NCBI GenBank assembly: GCA_001038565.1
Contig: LFJO01000010.1
Location: 1-64,000 of the forward strand
From: Alkalihalobacillus pseudalcaliphilus
Lineage (GTDB): Bacteria; Bacillota; Bacilli; Bacillales; Bacillaceae_D
Direction: 5' to 3'
DNA length: 64,000 bases
Part shown: piece by piece, positions 18,063 to 26,895 of the stretch
Layout: each line of letters begins with the position of its first letter
Numbering within the stretch: position 1 is the first letter of the stretch
Translations under genes and position numbers: made by a program
The notes under the pieces: model-generated
What the model saw: only the letters and a program-made list of their open reading frames with translations
Told to the model about the DNA's origin: nothing
Database searches by the model: none

Positions 18063-18830
18063 ATGCGGCGTCATGCTTTTATTACAGCAGGAACAAAAGG
18101 ACTTGGATTTCAAGTTTCTCGTGCTCTCTTATATAGAGGCTATTCTTTAACAATTACATATCATAAAGATATGGAAGCTGTTGAAAAGTTTAAGCAAGGT
18201 TGGCCAAATGATTTAGAGAGAATTCAATTTGTTCAAGCGGATGTCACGAAAAAACAAGATTTACACAATGCCATCAAAGAAGCATATGATCAGTTTGGAA
18301 GAATTGATATTCTAATCAATAATGCCGGACCATATATTTTTGAGCGGAAAAAGCTTGTTGATTACGAGGAAGAAGAATGGTATAGCATGATGGAAGGTAA
18401 TTTAAGTGCTGTTTTTCACCTACTTCGTTCTGTAATTCCTATCATGAGAGAGCAAAAATTTGGTCGTATTGTTACGTATGGTTTTCAAGAGGCTAATTAT
18501 GCACCAGGTTGGAAATATCGTTCTGCTTATGCAGCTGCAAAAGTAGGTGTGGTCTCATTAATGAAAACCGTCTCGATTGAGGAAGCTGAAAATGGCATTA
18601 CCATCAACATGGTGAACCCAGGGAATATATTAGGCGAAATGAAAGAAGCCTCCATTGAACAAGCAAGAGAAAAACAAATGGAAGGTAATACCCCGATAGG
18701 ACGTTCAGCGACAGGAGAAGATATCGCAAGAACCATATTATTTCTATGTGAAGACAATTCGGATATGATTACCGGTAGCGTTGTGGATGTAACGGGTGCA
18801 GTTGATGTTATTAATCGTGAACGTAAATGA
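18063..18830 (+). CDS. Short-chain dehydrogenase/reductase family protein
   Basis: A 255-residue Rossmann-fold protein of the classical SDR family (FabG-like). The cofactor motif is TAGTKGLG (residues 8-15), NNAG is at 86-89, the structural Asn is at 113, and the catalytic YxxxK is Tyr156-Lys160. The catalytic Ser expected about 13 residues before the Tyr is not present: residues 141-145 read FQEAN. Substrate and activity are therefore uncertain. The start ATG at 18063 follows GGGAGG at the right spacing, while the frame extension to 18042 covers that site. By position it corresponds to the ytkK-like gene of relatives. Confidence 0.82.
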   Translation: MRRHAFITAGTKGLGFQVSRALLYRGYSLTITYHKDMEAVEKFKQGWPNDLERIQFVQADVTKKQDLHNAIKEAYDQFGRIDILINNAGPYIFERKKLVDYEEEEWYSMMEGNLSAVFHLLRSVIPIMREQKFGRIVTYGFQEANYAPGWKYRSAYAAAKVGVVSLMKTVSIEEAENGITINMVNPGNILGEMKEASIEQAREKQMEGNTPIGRSATGEDIARTILFLCEDNSDMITGSVVDVTGAVDVINRERK

Positions 18831-18877
18831 ATAGTTTAGAGATCTTTGTGTCACTTTAATCATTAGAGGTGGTACGA

Positions 18878-19309
18878 ATGATTCAAGGACTAGTATTTCA
18901 TCTTATTGTCACCATGACCTTATGTGGCGTATGTATTCATCCAGGGACCACGCTTGCAGCGACTCAACCATCGAAACCGACGAAAGTAGAAATTGAAATT
19001 AAAGCTGATGGTCAACATAAAGAATGGATATATGAGAACCCAATGAGGTATGTATTTGTTCATCGAACAGATCGAACGGAAGGCAAGAAGGCGAAAAAAG
19101 AAGTAGATGCTATGGTTCGATTTCTTCACCTTCATGAAAAGGCAAAGATGGAAGAAATGATTCCTTTATTAAGTAAAAAATATGCTCATTTAGAAAAGGT
19201 ATCCATTCGTCTTATTTCTGAGAAGAATCAATTATATACGTGGACATGGGATTCTCAATTGAAAAAGGAGCTGAACAAAAATGAAAATCGGTATACCGAA
19301 GGAAATTAA
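18878..19309 (+). CDS. Putative secreted small protein, unrecognised
   Basis: A 143-residue protein with a clear N-terminal signal peptide (hydrophobic residues about 3-20, cleavage plausible after LAA at about 26-28), then a basic, lysine-rich mature part without recognised domains. AGAGGTGG precedes ATG 18878; a GTG nine bases upstream is less likely. Its last 29 bases overlap the start of ald in another frame, so the two are probably co-transcribed. No function can be assigned. Confidence 0.65.
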   Translation: MIQGLVFHLIVTMTLCGVCIHPGTTLAATQPSKPTKVEIEIKADGQHKEWIYENPMRYVFVHRTDRTEGKKAKKEVDAMVRFLHLHEKAKMEEMIPLLSKKYAHLEKVSIRLISEKNQLYTWTWDSQLKKELNKNENRYTEGN

Positions 19310-20396
19310 AAATAATGAAAACCGAGTGGCTATGACTCCAGCAGGTGTTTTTGCCTTAAAACAAGCCGGCCATGAAGTATATGTAGAAAGGACAGCTGGG
19401 GAAGGTAGCGGTTTTTTGGATGCCGAATATGCTCAAGCGGGTGCGACCATCGTTCATACAGCTAAAGAAGCGTGGTCTTTTGAAATGGTCATGAAAGTAA
19501 AAGAGCCGATTGCTGAGGAATACCCATATTTTCGTGAGGGGTTAATTTTGTTTACGTATTTGCATTTAGCACCAGAGGTTGAGTTAACCAAAGCCCTTGT
19601 TGAAAAGAAAGTAATTGGTATTGCATATGAAACGGTTCAATTGCCTAATGGCAGTCTGCCGCTCTTAACACCAATGAGTGAAGTTGCAGGACGTATGGCT
19701 TCACAGATTGGGGCACAATTTTTAGAAAAATCTAAAGGTGGTAAAGGTGTTTTATTATCTGGAATACCTGGAGTTGAGCGTGCAAAGGTGACGGTTGTTG
19801 GTGGCGGGGTAGTTGGTACAAATGCAGCAAAGATTGCGATGGGATTAGGTGCAGATGTTACTTTGTTAGATCTTAATCCAGAGAGGTTACGACAGCTTGA
19901 TGATTTATTTGGCAATCAATTGCACACGCTTATGTCAAATCCTTTTAATATTGACGAAGCGATCCGACGTTCTGATTTAGTGATTGGGGCCGTATTAATT
20001 CCAGGTGCTAAAGCTCCACGGTTAGTAAAAGAAGAAACAGTTAGAAATATGGAGCCGGGTTCAGTAATAGTTGATGTCGCCATTGACCAAGGTGGTATTT
20101 TTGAAACGGTTGATCGCGTAACAACTCATGATAACCCAACTTATGAAAAGCATGGAGTCGTTCATTATGCAGTTGCAAATATGCCAGGTGCTGTTCCTAG
20201 AACCTCTACAATGGGCTTAACGAATGTTACAATTCCATACGCTTTGCAACTCGCAAATAAAGGGTACCAAAAAGCTTGCTTGGACAATCCAGCGTTGCTT
20301 AAAGGTGTTAATACGCTTAATGGATATGTGACTTACGAAGCCGTCGCAGAAGCTCAAAACCTCGAATATAAAGATGCAAAAACGTTATTAAGTTAA
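19281..20396 (+). CDS. ald: Alanine dehydrogenase
   Basis: It catalyses reversible NAD-dependent oxidative deamination of L-alanine to pyruvate and ammonia, used in alanine catabolism and needed for efficient sporulation in Bacillus. The 371-residue protein starts [10 protein letters not shown]. Lys74 and His95 match the catalytic pair, and the NAD-binding [12 protein letters not shown] lies at about residues 171-182. AAAAAGGAG precedes the ATG and lies inside the upstream gene. A terminator shared with the convergent peptidase gene follows. Confidence 0.95.
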   Translation: MKIGIPKEIKNNENRVAMTPAGVFALKQAGHEVYVERTAGEGSGFLDAEYAQAGATIVHTAKEAWSFEMVMKVKEPIAEEYPYFREGLILFTYLHLAPEVELTKALVEKKVIGIAYETVQLPNGSLPLLTPMSEVAGRMASQIGAQFLEKSKGGKGVLLSGIPGVERAKVTVVGGGVVGTNAAKIAMGLGADVTLLDLNPERLRQLDDLFGNQLHTLMSNPFNIDEAIRRSDLVIGAVLIPGAKAPRLVKEETVRNMEPGSVIVDVAIDQGGIFETVDRVTTHDNPTYEKHGVVHYAVANMPGAVPRTSTMGLTNVTIPYALQLANKGYQKACLDNPALLKGVNTLNGYVTYEAVAEAQNLEYKDAKTLLS

Positions 20397-20404
20397 AAAA
20401 GGTC

Positions 20405-20450
20405 AAAAAGCTATTCCACCGATGAGTATGTCACGGTGAGATAGCTTTTT
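20405..20450. terminator. Bidirectional terminator between ald and the peptidase gene
   Basis: AAAAAGCTAT pairs with ATAGCTTTTT, with an inner CCACCG/CGGTG stem. A/T runs flank both sides. Confidence 0.82.
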
Positions 20451-20454
20451 TGTC

Positions 20455-21558
20455 TTATTTAATTATTTGCAGTTCCTTTGGAAATTGAGTTAAGCAAGTT
20501 GGTCCAGTTTGATCAATAAACATATCATCCTCAATTCGTACACCGCCTATGTTTGGTACATAAATACCTGGCTCAATGGTATAACACATTCCCGGCTTTA
20601 GAAGCATGGAATTTGTCGCATTAAGTGATGGCCATTCGTGAACATCTGTACCAAGTCCATGTCCGATACGATGAGGAAAATAAGAGCCATAGCCCTTTTC
20701 TTCAATCGTGGTTCGTGCTGCCTGATCGATACTTCCTAGCGTATTTCCGATCTTAGATGCCTCGATGGCAGCTAATTGTGCTGATAAAACCGTTTCGTAA
20801 ATCTCGTGCTGTTTTTCTGAGACAGATTGAAAGGCAACGGTTCGAGTAATATCGGAACAATAACCTTCATATACAACACCGAGATCAAAAAGAACAAAGT
20901 CACCTGGTTGAACAGCATTTAATCCAGGCTTGCCATGTGGGTTAGCAGAATTGGCACCTGTTAATACGAGTGTATCAAAAGACATTTCTCTGATTCCTTT
21001 TTGTTTAAGCTCATATTCAATAGTTGCAATTAGCGCTAATTCTGTAGCACCTTTTTTAATGGCTTGAACCCCGACTTCTACCCCAAAATCAGCAAGCTTG
21101 GCTGCTTCTTGTAAGATGGCTCTTTCTTCTTGTGATTTTATTAATCTTGTTTGCAATAACACTTCCTCAAAATCTATGAGTTCATTATTTTGCTCTTCTA
21201 GCTCTTGGAGCGCTAAAGCTCTTTGGTAGGTAAGAATGCTAGCTTCTATTCCAATCCGTTCAGTACCAATTTGATTTGATTTTAAGTATGTATGAATCAA
21301 TGACCATGGGTTATCGGTATCACTGTAACCTATTATTTCAGATTGCCAACCTACTTCTTTAATTAAATTTAGTTCCATGTTTGGAGCAATAACGACGGGA
21401 GCTCCATCTGCAGGGATGATCAATGCGACGAGGCGTTCATGAGGTTCGCAACGAAATCCCGTTAAATAAAATAGATTAGACTTTCCTTGGATAAATCCAA
21501 AATCGAGGTTTTGACTTTTTAAGGCTGTTTGGATATGTTGAATGCGTGATACGTTCAT
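20455..21558 (-). CDS. Xaa-Pro peptidase (M24 family)
   Basis: A 367-residue cytosolic metallopeptidase that removes residues N-terminal to proline (aminopeptidase P or prolidase type). A creatinase-like N-terminal domain (about 1-125) is followed by the pita-bread catalytic domain. The five metal ligands are visible in VLFDLG, CSDITRT, HRIGHGLG, TIEPGIY and RIEDD. ATG 21558 is chosen because the ATG three codons upstream overlaps the AAGGATGA ribosome-binding site. It is transcribed opposite to ytkL from a shared intergenic region. Confidence 0.9.
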   Translation of the reverse strand: MNVSRIQHIQTALKSQNLDFGFIQGKSNLFYLTGFRCEPHERLVALIIPADGAPVVIAPNMELNLIKEVGWQSEIIGYSDTDNPWSLIHTYLKSNQIGTERIGIEASILTYQRALALQELEEQNNELIDFEEVLLQTRLIKSQEERAILQEAAKLADFGVEVGVQAIKKGATELALIATIEYELKQKGIREMSFDTLVLTGANSANPHGKPGLNAVQPGDFVLFDLGVVYEGYCSDITRTVAFQSVSEKQHEIYETVLSAQLAAIEASKIGNTLGSIDQAARTTIEEKGYGSYFPHRIGHGLGTDVHEWPSLNATNSMLLKPGMCYTIEPGIYVPNIGGVRIEDDMFIDQTGPTCLTQFPKELQIIK

Positions 21559-21698
21559 GTAGGTCATCCTTTCTATTGTGTTCCAAAAATTCTTTATCTT
21601 TAATCTATCATGAATTAGAAATGACTTAAAGTTTAGATTCGTTTAAAATGGGAATGTAGGGGAAAATAACGATTTCTATTTTAAGGAGCTGAAATGGT

Positions 21699-22382
21699 AT
21701 GAAAGTTAGTTATCACGGACATTCAGTTGTCTTGATTGAAACGAAGGGTAAAAAAATTATCATTGATCCTTTTATTACAGGTAATGGCAATACAGATTTA
21801 AAAGCAGACGAAGTAGAAGTAGATGTCATCTTACTATCGCACGGGCATAATGATCATGTCGGTGATACGGTTGAATTGGCTAAGAAGCATGATGCGTTAG
21901 TAGTAGCTCCATTTGAACTAGCGACTTACTTAGAATGGCAAGGAGTCAAAACACATCCGTTGCATATTGGTGGTGCTTATCAGTTTGATTTTGGAAAAGT
22001 AAAATTAACTCAAGCTTTCCACGGCTCGTCTTACGAGATATCTGAAACGAAAGAAATTATATATACAGGTATGCCTGCAGGAATTTTATTTTCGGCTGAA
22101 GATAAAACCATTTATCACGCAGGCGATACCGGGTTATTTAGTGACATGAAGCTAATCGGTGAAAGAAATACGATAGATATTGCCTTTTTACCAATTGGTG
22201 ATAACTTTACAATGGGGCCGGAAGATGCAGCGACAGCGGCAGACTGGGTACGTGCTAAAAAGGTTGTTCCGATGCATTACAATACATTTCCAGTCATCGA
22301 ACAAGACGGACAAGCCTTTGCAGAATCACTATCAGGTGGACAGGGTCTATATTTAGAAGTCGGAGCAAGTGTTGAACTCTAA
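21699..22382 (+). CDS. ytkL: Metal-dependent hydrolase YtkL (metallo-beta-lactamase fold, UPF0173)
   Basis: A 227-residue protein with the beta-lactamase-fold metal motif [10 protein letters not shown] (His48, His50, Asp52, His53), a later HAGDTG and a C-terminal MHYNTFP histidine. UPF0173 members are widespread in Firmicutes, and their substrate is not established. A TAAGGAG lies about nine bases upstream of the start. The position and neighbours match ytkL of B. subtilis. Confidence 0.92.
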   Translation: MKVSYHGHSVVLIETKGKKIIIDPFITGNGNTDLKADEVEVDVILLSHGHNDHVGDTVELAKKHDALVVAPFELATYLEWQGVKTHPLHIGGAYQFDFGKVKLTQAFHGSSYEISETKEIIYTGMPAGILFSAEDKTIYHAGDTGLFSDMKLIGERNTIDIAFLPIGDNFTMGPEDAATAADWVRAKKVVPMHYNTFPVIEQDGQAFAESLSGGQGLYLEVGASVEL

Positions 22383-22480
22383 ACGTTACTAAAGCGTTTC
22401 TTGAGCAATTAGATTTTTTTCTTGACTTAGGGTGTTTGATTAATTTTATTATACTTTGAATTCATTCTCGTGAATGTTAA

Positions 22481-22642
22481 AAGTATGGTATTAAGTGTTC
22501 GTTCATACCCAAGAGGACGAGTCATGCGGAGACTACGACACATATTGTCGTAAAGGGAGAGCAAGGACATTTTCGCCCTATTCAATTCAAAAAAGCTTTT
22601 CCAGAATGGTTTCATAAATATGAAGAAATCAAAAGAAAATAA
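22481..22642 (+). pseudogene. Possible C-terminal gene remnant without a start codon
   Basis: A frame opened by a TAA at 22478-22480 runs to TAA at 22640-22642 and encodes a plausible protein C-terminus: VVKGEQGHFRPIQFKKAF followed by a PEWFHKYEEI-type ending. It has no in-frame ATG, GTG or TTG before this stretch, and no ribosome-binding site. I read it as a decayed fragment, though chance is possible. This is the only notable content of the 22383-22731 gap apart from the next gene's ribosome-binding site. Confidence 0.35.
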
Positions 22643-22731
22643 GGATATTCACTCTCATAAATAGACCTGAGTAAAAAGCTTGGTCTATTTTTTTTGATCG
22701 TTCATAAGTTGGATAAAAAGGGGGAATGACG

Positions 22732-22977
22732 ATGAAACAAAGATATTTTATATCTATATTGTTAGCCTCAATCCTACTCATTTATAGCTTTGACTATTTT
22801 TCTCTACAAGCAACAGGTCTTGAATTTTACTTTTTTTGTGCATGGATTGTTTTTGCAAGCCTTGTGATTGTTGGCAATGCTATTGGTCTGTTATATAAGA
22901 AAAATCTAACTGTACCTACTAGGGAAGTAGCTAAAGAACATTATCGTAGTAAGAGTTTACGAGAATATGGAAGATAG
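22732..22977 (+). CDS. Small membrane protein, unrecognised
   Basis: An 81-residue protein with two predicted membrane helices (about residues 5-24 and 34-58) and a basic C-terminal tail. AAGGGGG lies seven bases before ATG 22732; the ATG six bases upstream is less well spaced. It sits 54 bases before ytoI on the same strand. No family was recognised and no function is proposed. Confidence 0.65.
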   Translation: MKQRYFISILLASILLIYSFDYFSLQATGLEFYFFCAWIVFASLVIVGNAIGLLYKKNLTVPTREVAKEHYRSKSLREYGR

Positions 22978-23031
22978 GGTTGATACACCACTCTAACAGA
23001 AGTATAATGTCATTAATACAGTTAAGTGAAG

Positions 23032-24363
23032 ATGACGAAGAAGAAAGAGTGGTGGCTCTTTTTGCCAACAAAACATGAACAAATACTGACATTTATTTCA
23101 GAATTACCTGTAGGTTCGAAAATTTCCGTTCGTTTGATTGCGAAAGAGTTACAAGTTAGTGAAGGAACAGCTTATCGTGCCATTAAAGAAGCTGAAAACC
23201 GGGGACTCGTTAGTACAATTGAGCGGGTTGGAACGATTCGAATAGAAAAAAAGAAAAAAGAAAATATCGAGAAGTTGACTTATGCAGAAATTGTTAAAAT
23301 CGTTGATGGACAAGTCTTAGGTGGTCGAGAGGGTTTACATAAGACATTAAATCGGTTTGTCATAGGGGCAATGAAATTAGATGCTATGATGCGTTATGTG
23401 GATGCGGGTAACTTACTAATAGTTGGTAACCGTTATAATGGTCATCAATTAGCATTAGAAGCAGGGGCAGCAGTACTCATTACAGGAGGATTTGATACAA
23501 GTGATGAGGTGATTGCTTTAGCAGATGAGCTTCAATTGCCAATTATCTCAACGAGTTATGATACGTTTACGGTTGCCGCTATGATCAATCGAGCGATCTA
23601 TGATCAATTGATTAAGAAAGATATCGTTTTAGTGGATGATATACTCATTCAATTGCATGAGACATTTTATCTTTCAATTTCCGATCCCATTGAGAAATGG
23701 CGGGAATTTAATGTGAAAACGGGGCATTCTCGTTACCCGGTTATCGACGATCGAATGCGTGTTCAAGGAATGGTAACAGCTAAGGATGTCGTCGGTGTTG
23801 ATAAGGATACCTTAGTTGGCAAAGTGATGACACCTCATCCAATTACCGTTGGCGAAGGGACATCAGTAGCGTCAGTTGCTCATATTATGGTGTGGGAAGG
23901 CATTGAACTACTTCCTGTCATAGATGCAGAGAAACGCTTTATCGGGATTGTAAGTAGACAGGACGTCTTAAAGGCTTTACAAATGGCACAAAGACAACCG
24001 CATGTTGGAGAAACGATTGAGGATATCGTAACAAGTCGTTTTAGTGAAATTAAGGGCGAAGAGATTTATTCATGTGAAGTTACTCCACAAATGACCAATC
24101 AACTTGGGACGATTTCACATGGGGTGATGACGACATTAGTGACAGAAGCGGGTCGTCGTGTTTTAAGGAAATATAAACGAGGAAACCTAGTTTTAGAAAA
24201 TCTAACCTTATACTTCCTAAAGCCTGTTCAAATTGATAGTGTCATCAAAATTAAACCTAAAATTTTAGAAATCGGACGCAAGCATGGGAAAATAGATGTT
24301 GAAATGTATGACGGTGATGACTTAGTGAGTAAAGCCTTACTCATGGCACAAATTATTGATTAA
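23032..24363 (+). CDS. ytoI: YtoI-like regulator: HTH, DRTGG, CBS pair and hot-dog domains
   Basis: A protein of about 443 residues with four parts. An N-terminal winged-helix segment runs over about residues 15-75 (ISVRLIAKELQVSEGTAYRAI). A DRTGG-like domain covers about 85-190. Two CBS repeats cover about 195-315, with PVIDDRMRVQGMVTAKDVV and LPVIDAEKRFIGIVSRQDVL. A C-terminal hot-dog thioesterase-like domain (about 325-440) follows. The combination suggests a transcription factor sensing a nucleotide or acyl compound; ligand and targets are unknown. The start is uncertain: ATG 23032 has a weak ribosome-binding site, and TTG 23062 would give a start closer to relatives. Confidence 0.85.
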   Translation: MTKKKEWWLFLPTKHEQILTFISELPVGSKISVRLIAKELQVSEGTAYRAIKEAENRGLVSTIERVGTIRIEKKKKENIEKLTYAEIVKIVDGQVLGGREGLHKTLNRFVIGAMKLDAMMRYVDAGNLLIVGNRYNGHQLALEAGAAVLITGGFDTSDEVIALADELQLPIISTSYDTFTVAAMINRAIYDQLIKKDIVLVDDILIQLHETFYLSISDPIEKWREFNVKTGHSRYPVIDDRMRVQGMVTAKDVVGVDKDTLVGKVMTPHPITVGEGTSVASVAHIMVWEGIELLPVIDAEKRFIGIVSRQDVLKALQMAQRQPHVGETIEDIVTSRFSEIKGEEIYSCEVTPQMTNQLGTISHGVMTTLVTEAGRRVLRKYKRGNLVLENLTLYFLKPVQIDSVIKIKPKILEIGRKHGKIDVEMYDGDDLVSKALLMAQIID

Positions 24364-24403
24364 AAGAGCTTCGATTTCATCGAACATTTTTTATACATAA
24401 GAT

Positions 24404-24430
24404 AAGCCATGGCTATAAAAGCCACGGCTT
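24404..24430. terminator. Bidirectional hairpin between ytoI and ytpI
   Basis: AAGCCATGGC pairs with GCCACGGCTT (one mismatch/wobble) around TATAAAA, just beyond the ends of the two converging genes. Confidence 0.65.
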
Positions 24431-24433
24431 TAC

Positions 24434-24733
24434 TTAATTTTGTTCAAGTTGTGGGATATAATGTAGATAGGCTTTATATCCATGGTAAGCGTTATAGGCA
24501 CCAATAATCGTGAAAATAATACCAATAAATAGTTCAAGAATACTTCTATATCCAACGATAAAGTTCAAACCAAAAGCGGCCATAAACATTCCTAAAGAAA
24601 GGCTTGCTTTCGATTGATAAATTCGATTCACTAATGGTTCCTTTGCCCGTAATTGTTTTACTTTGTTAAATAAAAAGAAAACGAAGGCAATGACGATAAT
24701 GATCATAAAAATTTTAGTTAATGAGTCAGCCAT
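24434..24733 (-). CDS. ytpI: YtpI-like membrane protein
   Basis: A 99-residue protein with three predicted membrane helices (about residues 5-22, 45-62, 66-85) and the YtpI-family layout: a KxxR-rich cytosolic stretch after helix 1, QSKASLSLGMFMAAFGLN, then a C-terminal AYHGYKAYLHY. The function is unknown. An AAGGAG precedes the start. It lies between ytoI and nrnA, as in B. subtilis. Confidence 0.82.
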   Translation of the reverse strand: MADSLTKIFMIIIVIAFVFFLFNKVKQLRAKEPLVNRIYQSKASLSLGMFMAAFGLNFIVGYRSILELFIGIIFTIIGAYNAYHGYKAYLHYIPQLEQN

Positions 24734-24890
24734 AGAAAACGGCTCCTTCCTAATTCAAGCTTTCATAATTACACTTCATATTGTAACGGTTTCACTAACA
24801 AAATGCTAGCATCGCCTCATGTCAATATCGTGAACCATCTTAACATAGACAATAGGCAAAGTCTGAATGAAAAGAAACGAGGAATGAAAA

Positions 24891-25832
24891 ATGTTAAATC
24901 AGATTATCGAGAAAATAGAAGTGGCAGAAACGATTATTATTCACAGGCATGTCAGGCCAGATCCGGATGCATTAGGTTCGCAAATCGGACTAAAGAAACT
25001 TTTAACCAATGTATATCCAGCTAAAAAAGTATATGCAGTAGGTGAAGTGGAGGAGTCTTTGCTATTTATTGGCGAGATGGATCAAGTTGAAGACGAGGTT
25101 TATCAAAATGCTTTAGTGCTTATTTTAGATACCGCCAATCAAGAGCGTATCAGTGATGAACGTTACAAATTAGCCAAATCGGTCATCAAGATTGATCACC
25201 ATCCAGCAGAAGACCAGTACGGGGATATTAATTGGGTCGATACGTATGCAAGTTCAACGAGTGAGATGATTGTGTCTTTAATTGAAAGCAGTGAGAAGTA
25301 TGATTCCAAATTGGATTCAGAGGTTGCTTTTCCTCTTTACGCAGGGATAGTTGGAGATACGGGGCGTTTTATGTATAATAATACAACTCAAACCACACAT
25401 GAACGTGCTGGTAAACTGATTGCAGCGGGGGTAGACCAGCCAAGCTTTTATTCACAGCTCCACAAGAAATCATTGACGACATCAAGACTCGAAGGTTATG
25501 TTCTTCAACATTTTATCTTCCATGAGAATGAGGGGGTTGGAGAAATGAGAATTACAGCGGATACTTTACAATCATTTGGAGTAACTGCCAATGAATCTTC
25601 ACAATTGGTTAATGTTTTTTCACAGGTTGAAGGGATGAAGGCCTGGGTGTTTTTTGTAGAGGATGAGGACAAGATTAGAGTTCGTCTACGTTCAAAGGGG
25701 CCAGTAATTAATACGTTAGCCCAAAAGTTTAATGGTGGTGGTCACCCGATGGCTTCTGGTGCAACGGTTTATAGCTTTGAAGAAGCAGATGCATTAATCA
25801 AGCAATTAAAGGAATTATGCGGGCAAAACTAA
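24891..25832 (+). CDS. nrnA: Bifunctional oligoribonuclease and pAp phosphatase NrnA
   Basis: A DHH/DHHA1 phosphoesterase of 313 residues that degrades 2-5 nucleotide RNAs from the RNA-decay pathway and dephosphorylates pAp. The DHH-family motifs are present: HRHVRPDPDALGS (about residues 18-30), LDTAN, IDHHP (about 99-103) and the DHHA1 signature FNGGGHPMASGA near 282-293. The start is preceded by a modest GAGGAA. The convergent sporulation pair ytrH-ytrI follows. Confidence 0.95.
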   Translation: MLNQIIEKIEVAETIIIHRHVRPDPDALGSQIGLKKLLTNVYPAKKVYAVGEVEESLLFIGEMDQVEDEVYQNALVLILDTANQERISDERYKLAKSVIKIDHHPAEDQYGDINWVDTYASSTSEMIVSLIESSEKYDSKLDSEVAFPLYAGIVGDTGRFMYNNTTQTTHERAGKLIAAGVDQPSFYSQLHKKSLTTSRLEGYVLQHFIFHENEGVGEMRITADTLQSFGVTANESSQLVNVFSQVEGMKAWVFFVEDEDKIRVRLRSKGPVINTLAQKFNGGGHPMASGATVYSFEEADALIKQLKELCGQN

Positions 25833-25840
25833 AAAGATAA

Positions 25841-25873
25841 AGAGCCTACCTTTAGCTATTAGAGGTGGGCTCT
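25841..25873. terminator. Hairpin between nrnA and ytrI
   Basis: AGAGCCTACCT pairs with AGGTGGGCTCT with one wobble. It overlaps the end of ytrI and has no long T run, so termination strength is uncertain. Confidence 0.5.
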
Positions 25874-26367
25874 ATATGGATTTCTATCGTGAAATGGAGC
25901 GTTGTTGAAAATGAGTCACCGATTATCCTGAAGCGGTAATTCCGTTCATTAACTACATAGGTCTTATTTTCGATCGTTCGATAAATAAGTTCTCTTGCTT
26001 GGAAGACAGATTCAATGCTATTGCCTTTGACGTCACTAATTTGGTCAAGGGCTTGATGCCGTAAATCATGAATCGTTAGTTGACTAAGTTTTAATGCTTT
26101 ATCATTAGAAAAGTTAATTTCAATTTCTTGTACGGTTAGTTTATTTTTATTGTCTTCATTCTGTTTAACCTGGTCGTTTTTCAATTGTTCTATATCTTCT
26201 TGTAAGTGGATAATTTCATCTTCCTGTGTTTTAATTTTGACAATCATGTGATCATATACTTTTCCGTAATGATTAAGAAAAAAAGCCCAACCAATTAATA
26301 CACCGATGGTAATTCCTGCAAAAAAGCGTTGCCAGCCAGGTCGTAAATAATATGGCGGAACCCGCAT
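25852..26367 (-). CDS. ytrI: Sporulation membrane protein YtrI
   Basis: A 171-residue protein with one N-terminal membrane helix (about residues 14-31), a coiled coil (about 40-75, rich in Glu/Gln/Lys) and an extracytoplasmic C-terminal domain. In B. subtilis ytrI and ytrH are mother-cell genes required for efficient sporulation. Its ATG overlaps the ytrH stop by one base, so translation is probably coupled. Expression likely comes from the SigE-type promoter upstream of ytrH. Confidence 0.88.
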   Translation of the reverse strand: MRVPPYYLRPGWQRFFAGITIGVLIGWAFFLNHYGKVYDHMIVKIKTQEDEIIHLQEDIEQLKNDQVKQNEDNKNKLTVQEIEINFSNDKALKLSQLTIHDLRHQALDQISDVKGNSIESVFQARELIYRTIENKTYVVNERNYRFRIIGDSFSTTLHFTIEIHIEPTSNS

Positions 26368-26696
26368 TAGTGCTCACCGCCAACAATCCATAAGATAATA
26401 ACCGTACCTGCTTGAGCACCACCAAAGGCAGTGAATAACATCATAAATGTTCTGAATATATCTTCATGTAATCCTGCAAAGAGACCGCGTTCAATGCTTG
26501 TAATGGCATCAAATGAACCACCAATTGCTGCAACGATCGCCCATATTTTTAAAGAACTAGCCAGGTTTTTCATCTCATCTAATGGCGCCTTTCCTACTAA
26601 AAAAGCTCCAAGACTGCCAATGATAGCACCACCAATAATGACTCCAAAAGCGACAAAGAAAACATCAACAAGGGTTGAAAGTAATTCACGAGTCAT
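26367..26696 (-). CDS. ytrH: Sporulation membrane protein YtrH
   Basis: A 109-residue protein with about three hydrophobic segments and a glycine-rich first helix (VAFGVIIGGAIIGSLGAFLVG). It matches the YtrH sporulation family. The ATG at 26696 is chosen because the upstream in-frame ATG overlaps the GGAAGGATGAG ribosome-binding site. It is the first gene of the ytrH-ytrI unit. Confidence 0.9.
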   Translation of the reverse strand: MTRELLSTLVDVFFVAFGVIIGGAIIGSLGAFLVGKAPLDEMKNLASSLKIWAIVAAIGGSFDAITSIERGLFAGLHEDIFRTFMMLFTAFGGAQAGTVIILWIVGGEH

Positions 26697-26738
26697 AATT
26701 CTCATCCTTCCAAAACATCTAAATAGCTTGTTTCTATC

Positions 26739-26768
26739 AATATATGGTCAGGGAGTGGACAAATATGC
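26739..26768 (-). promoter_or_regulatory. SigE-type (mother cell) promoter for ytrH-ytrI
   Basis: Read on the complement, GCATATT (26762-26768) and CATATATT (26739-26746) are 15 bases apart. The first fits the SigE -35 consensus KMATATT exactly, and the second fits CATACAHT at 7 of 8. The predicted transcript starts about 35 bases before ytrH. SigE control of this operon is known in B. subtilis. Confidence 0.75.
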
Positions 26769-26855
26769 AAAGACTTTTTCATTACCCGAAAAAAGGATTA
26801 TAATAGACCTGCGAAATAAACGTATTTGAATAAGACCATCCGTAGTAATGAATCG

Positions 26856-26880
26856 CCCATAACTAACTTTCATAATAAAA
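26856..26880 (+). repeat. Solo tail of the intergenic repeat family upstream of dnaE
   Basis: CGCCCATAACTAACTTTCATAAT resembles the tail CGCCCAAGTAACTTTCATA of copy D. It ends just before the dnaE ribosome-binding site. Confidence 0.5.
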
Positions 26881-26895
26881 GAGAGGAGGATTTAC

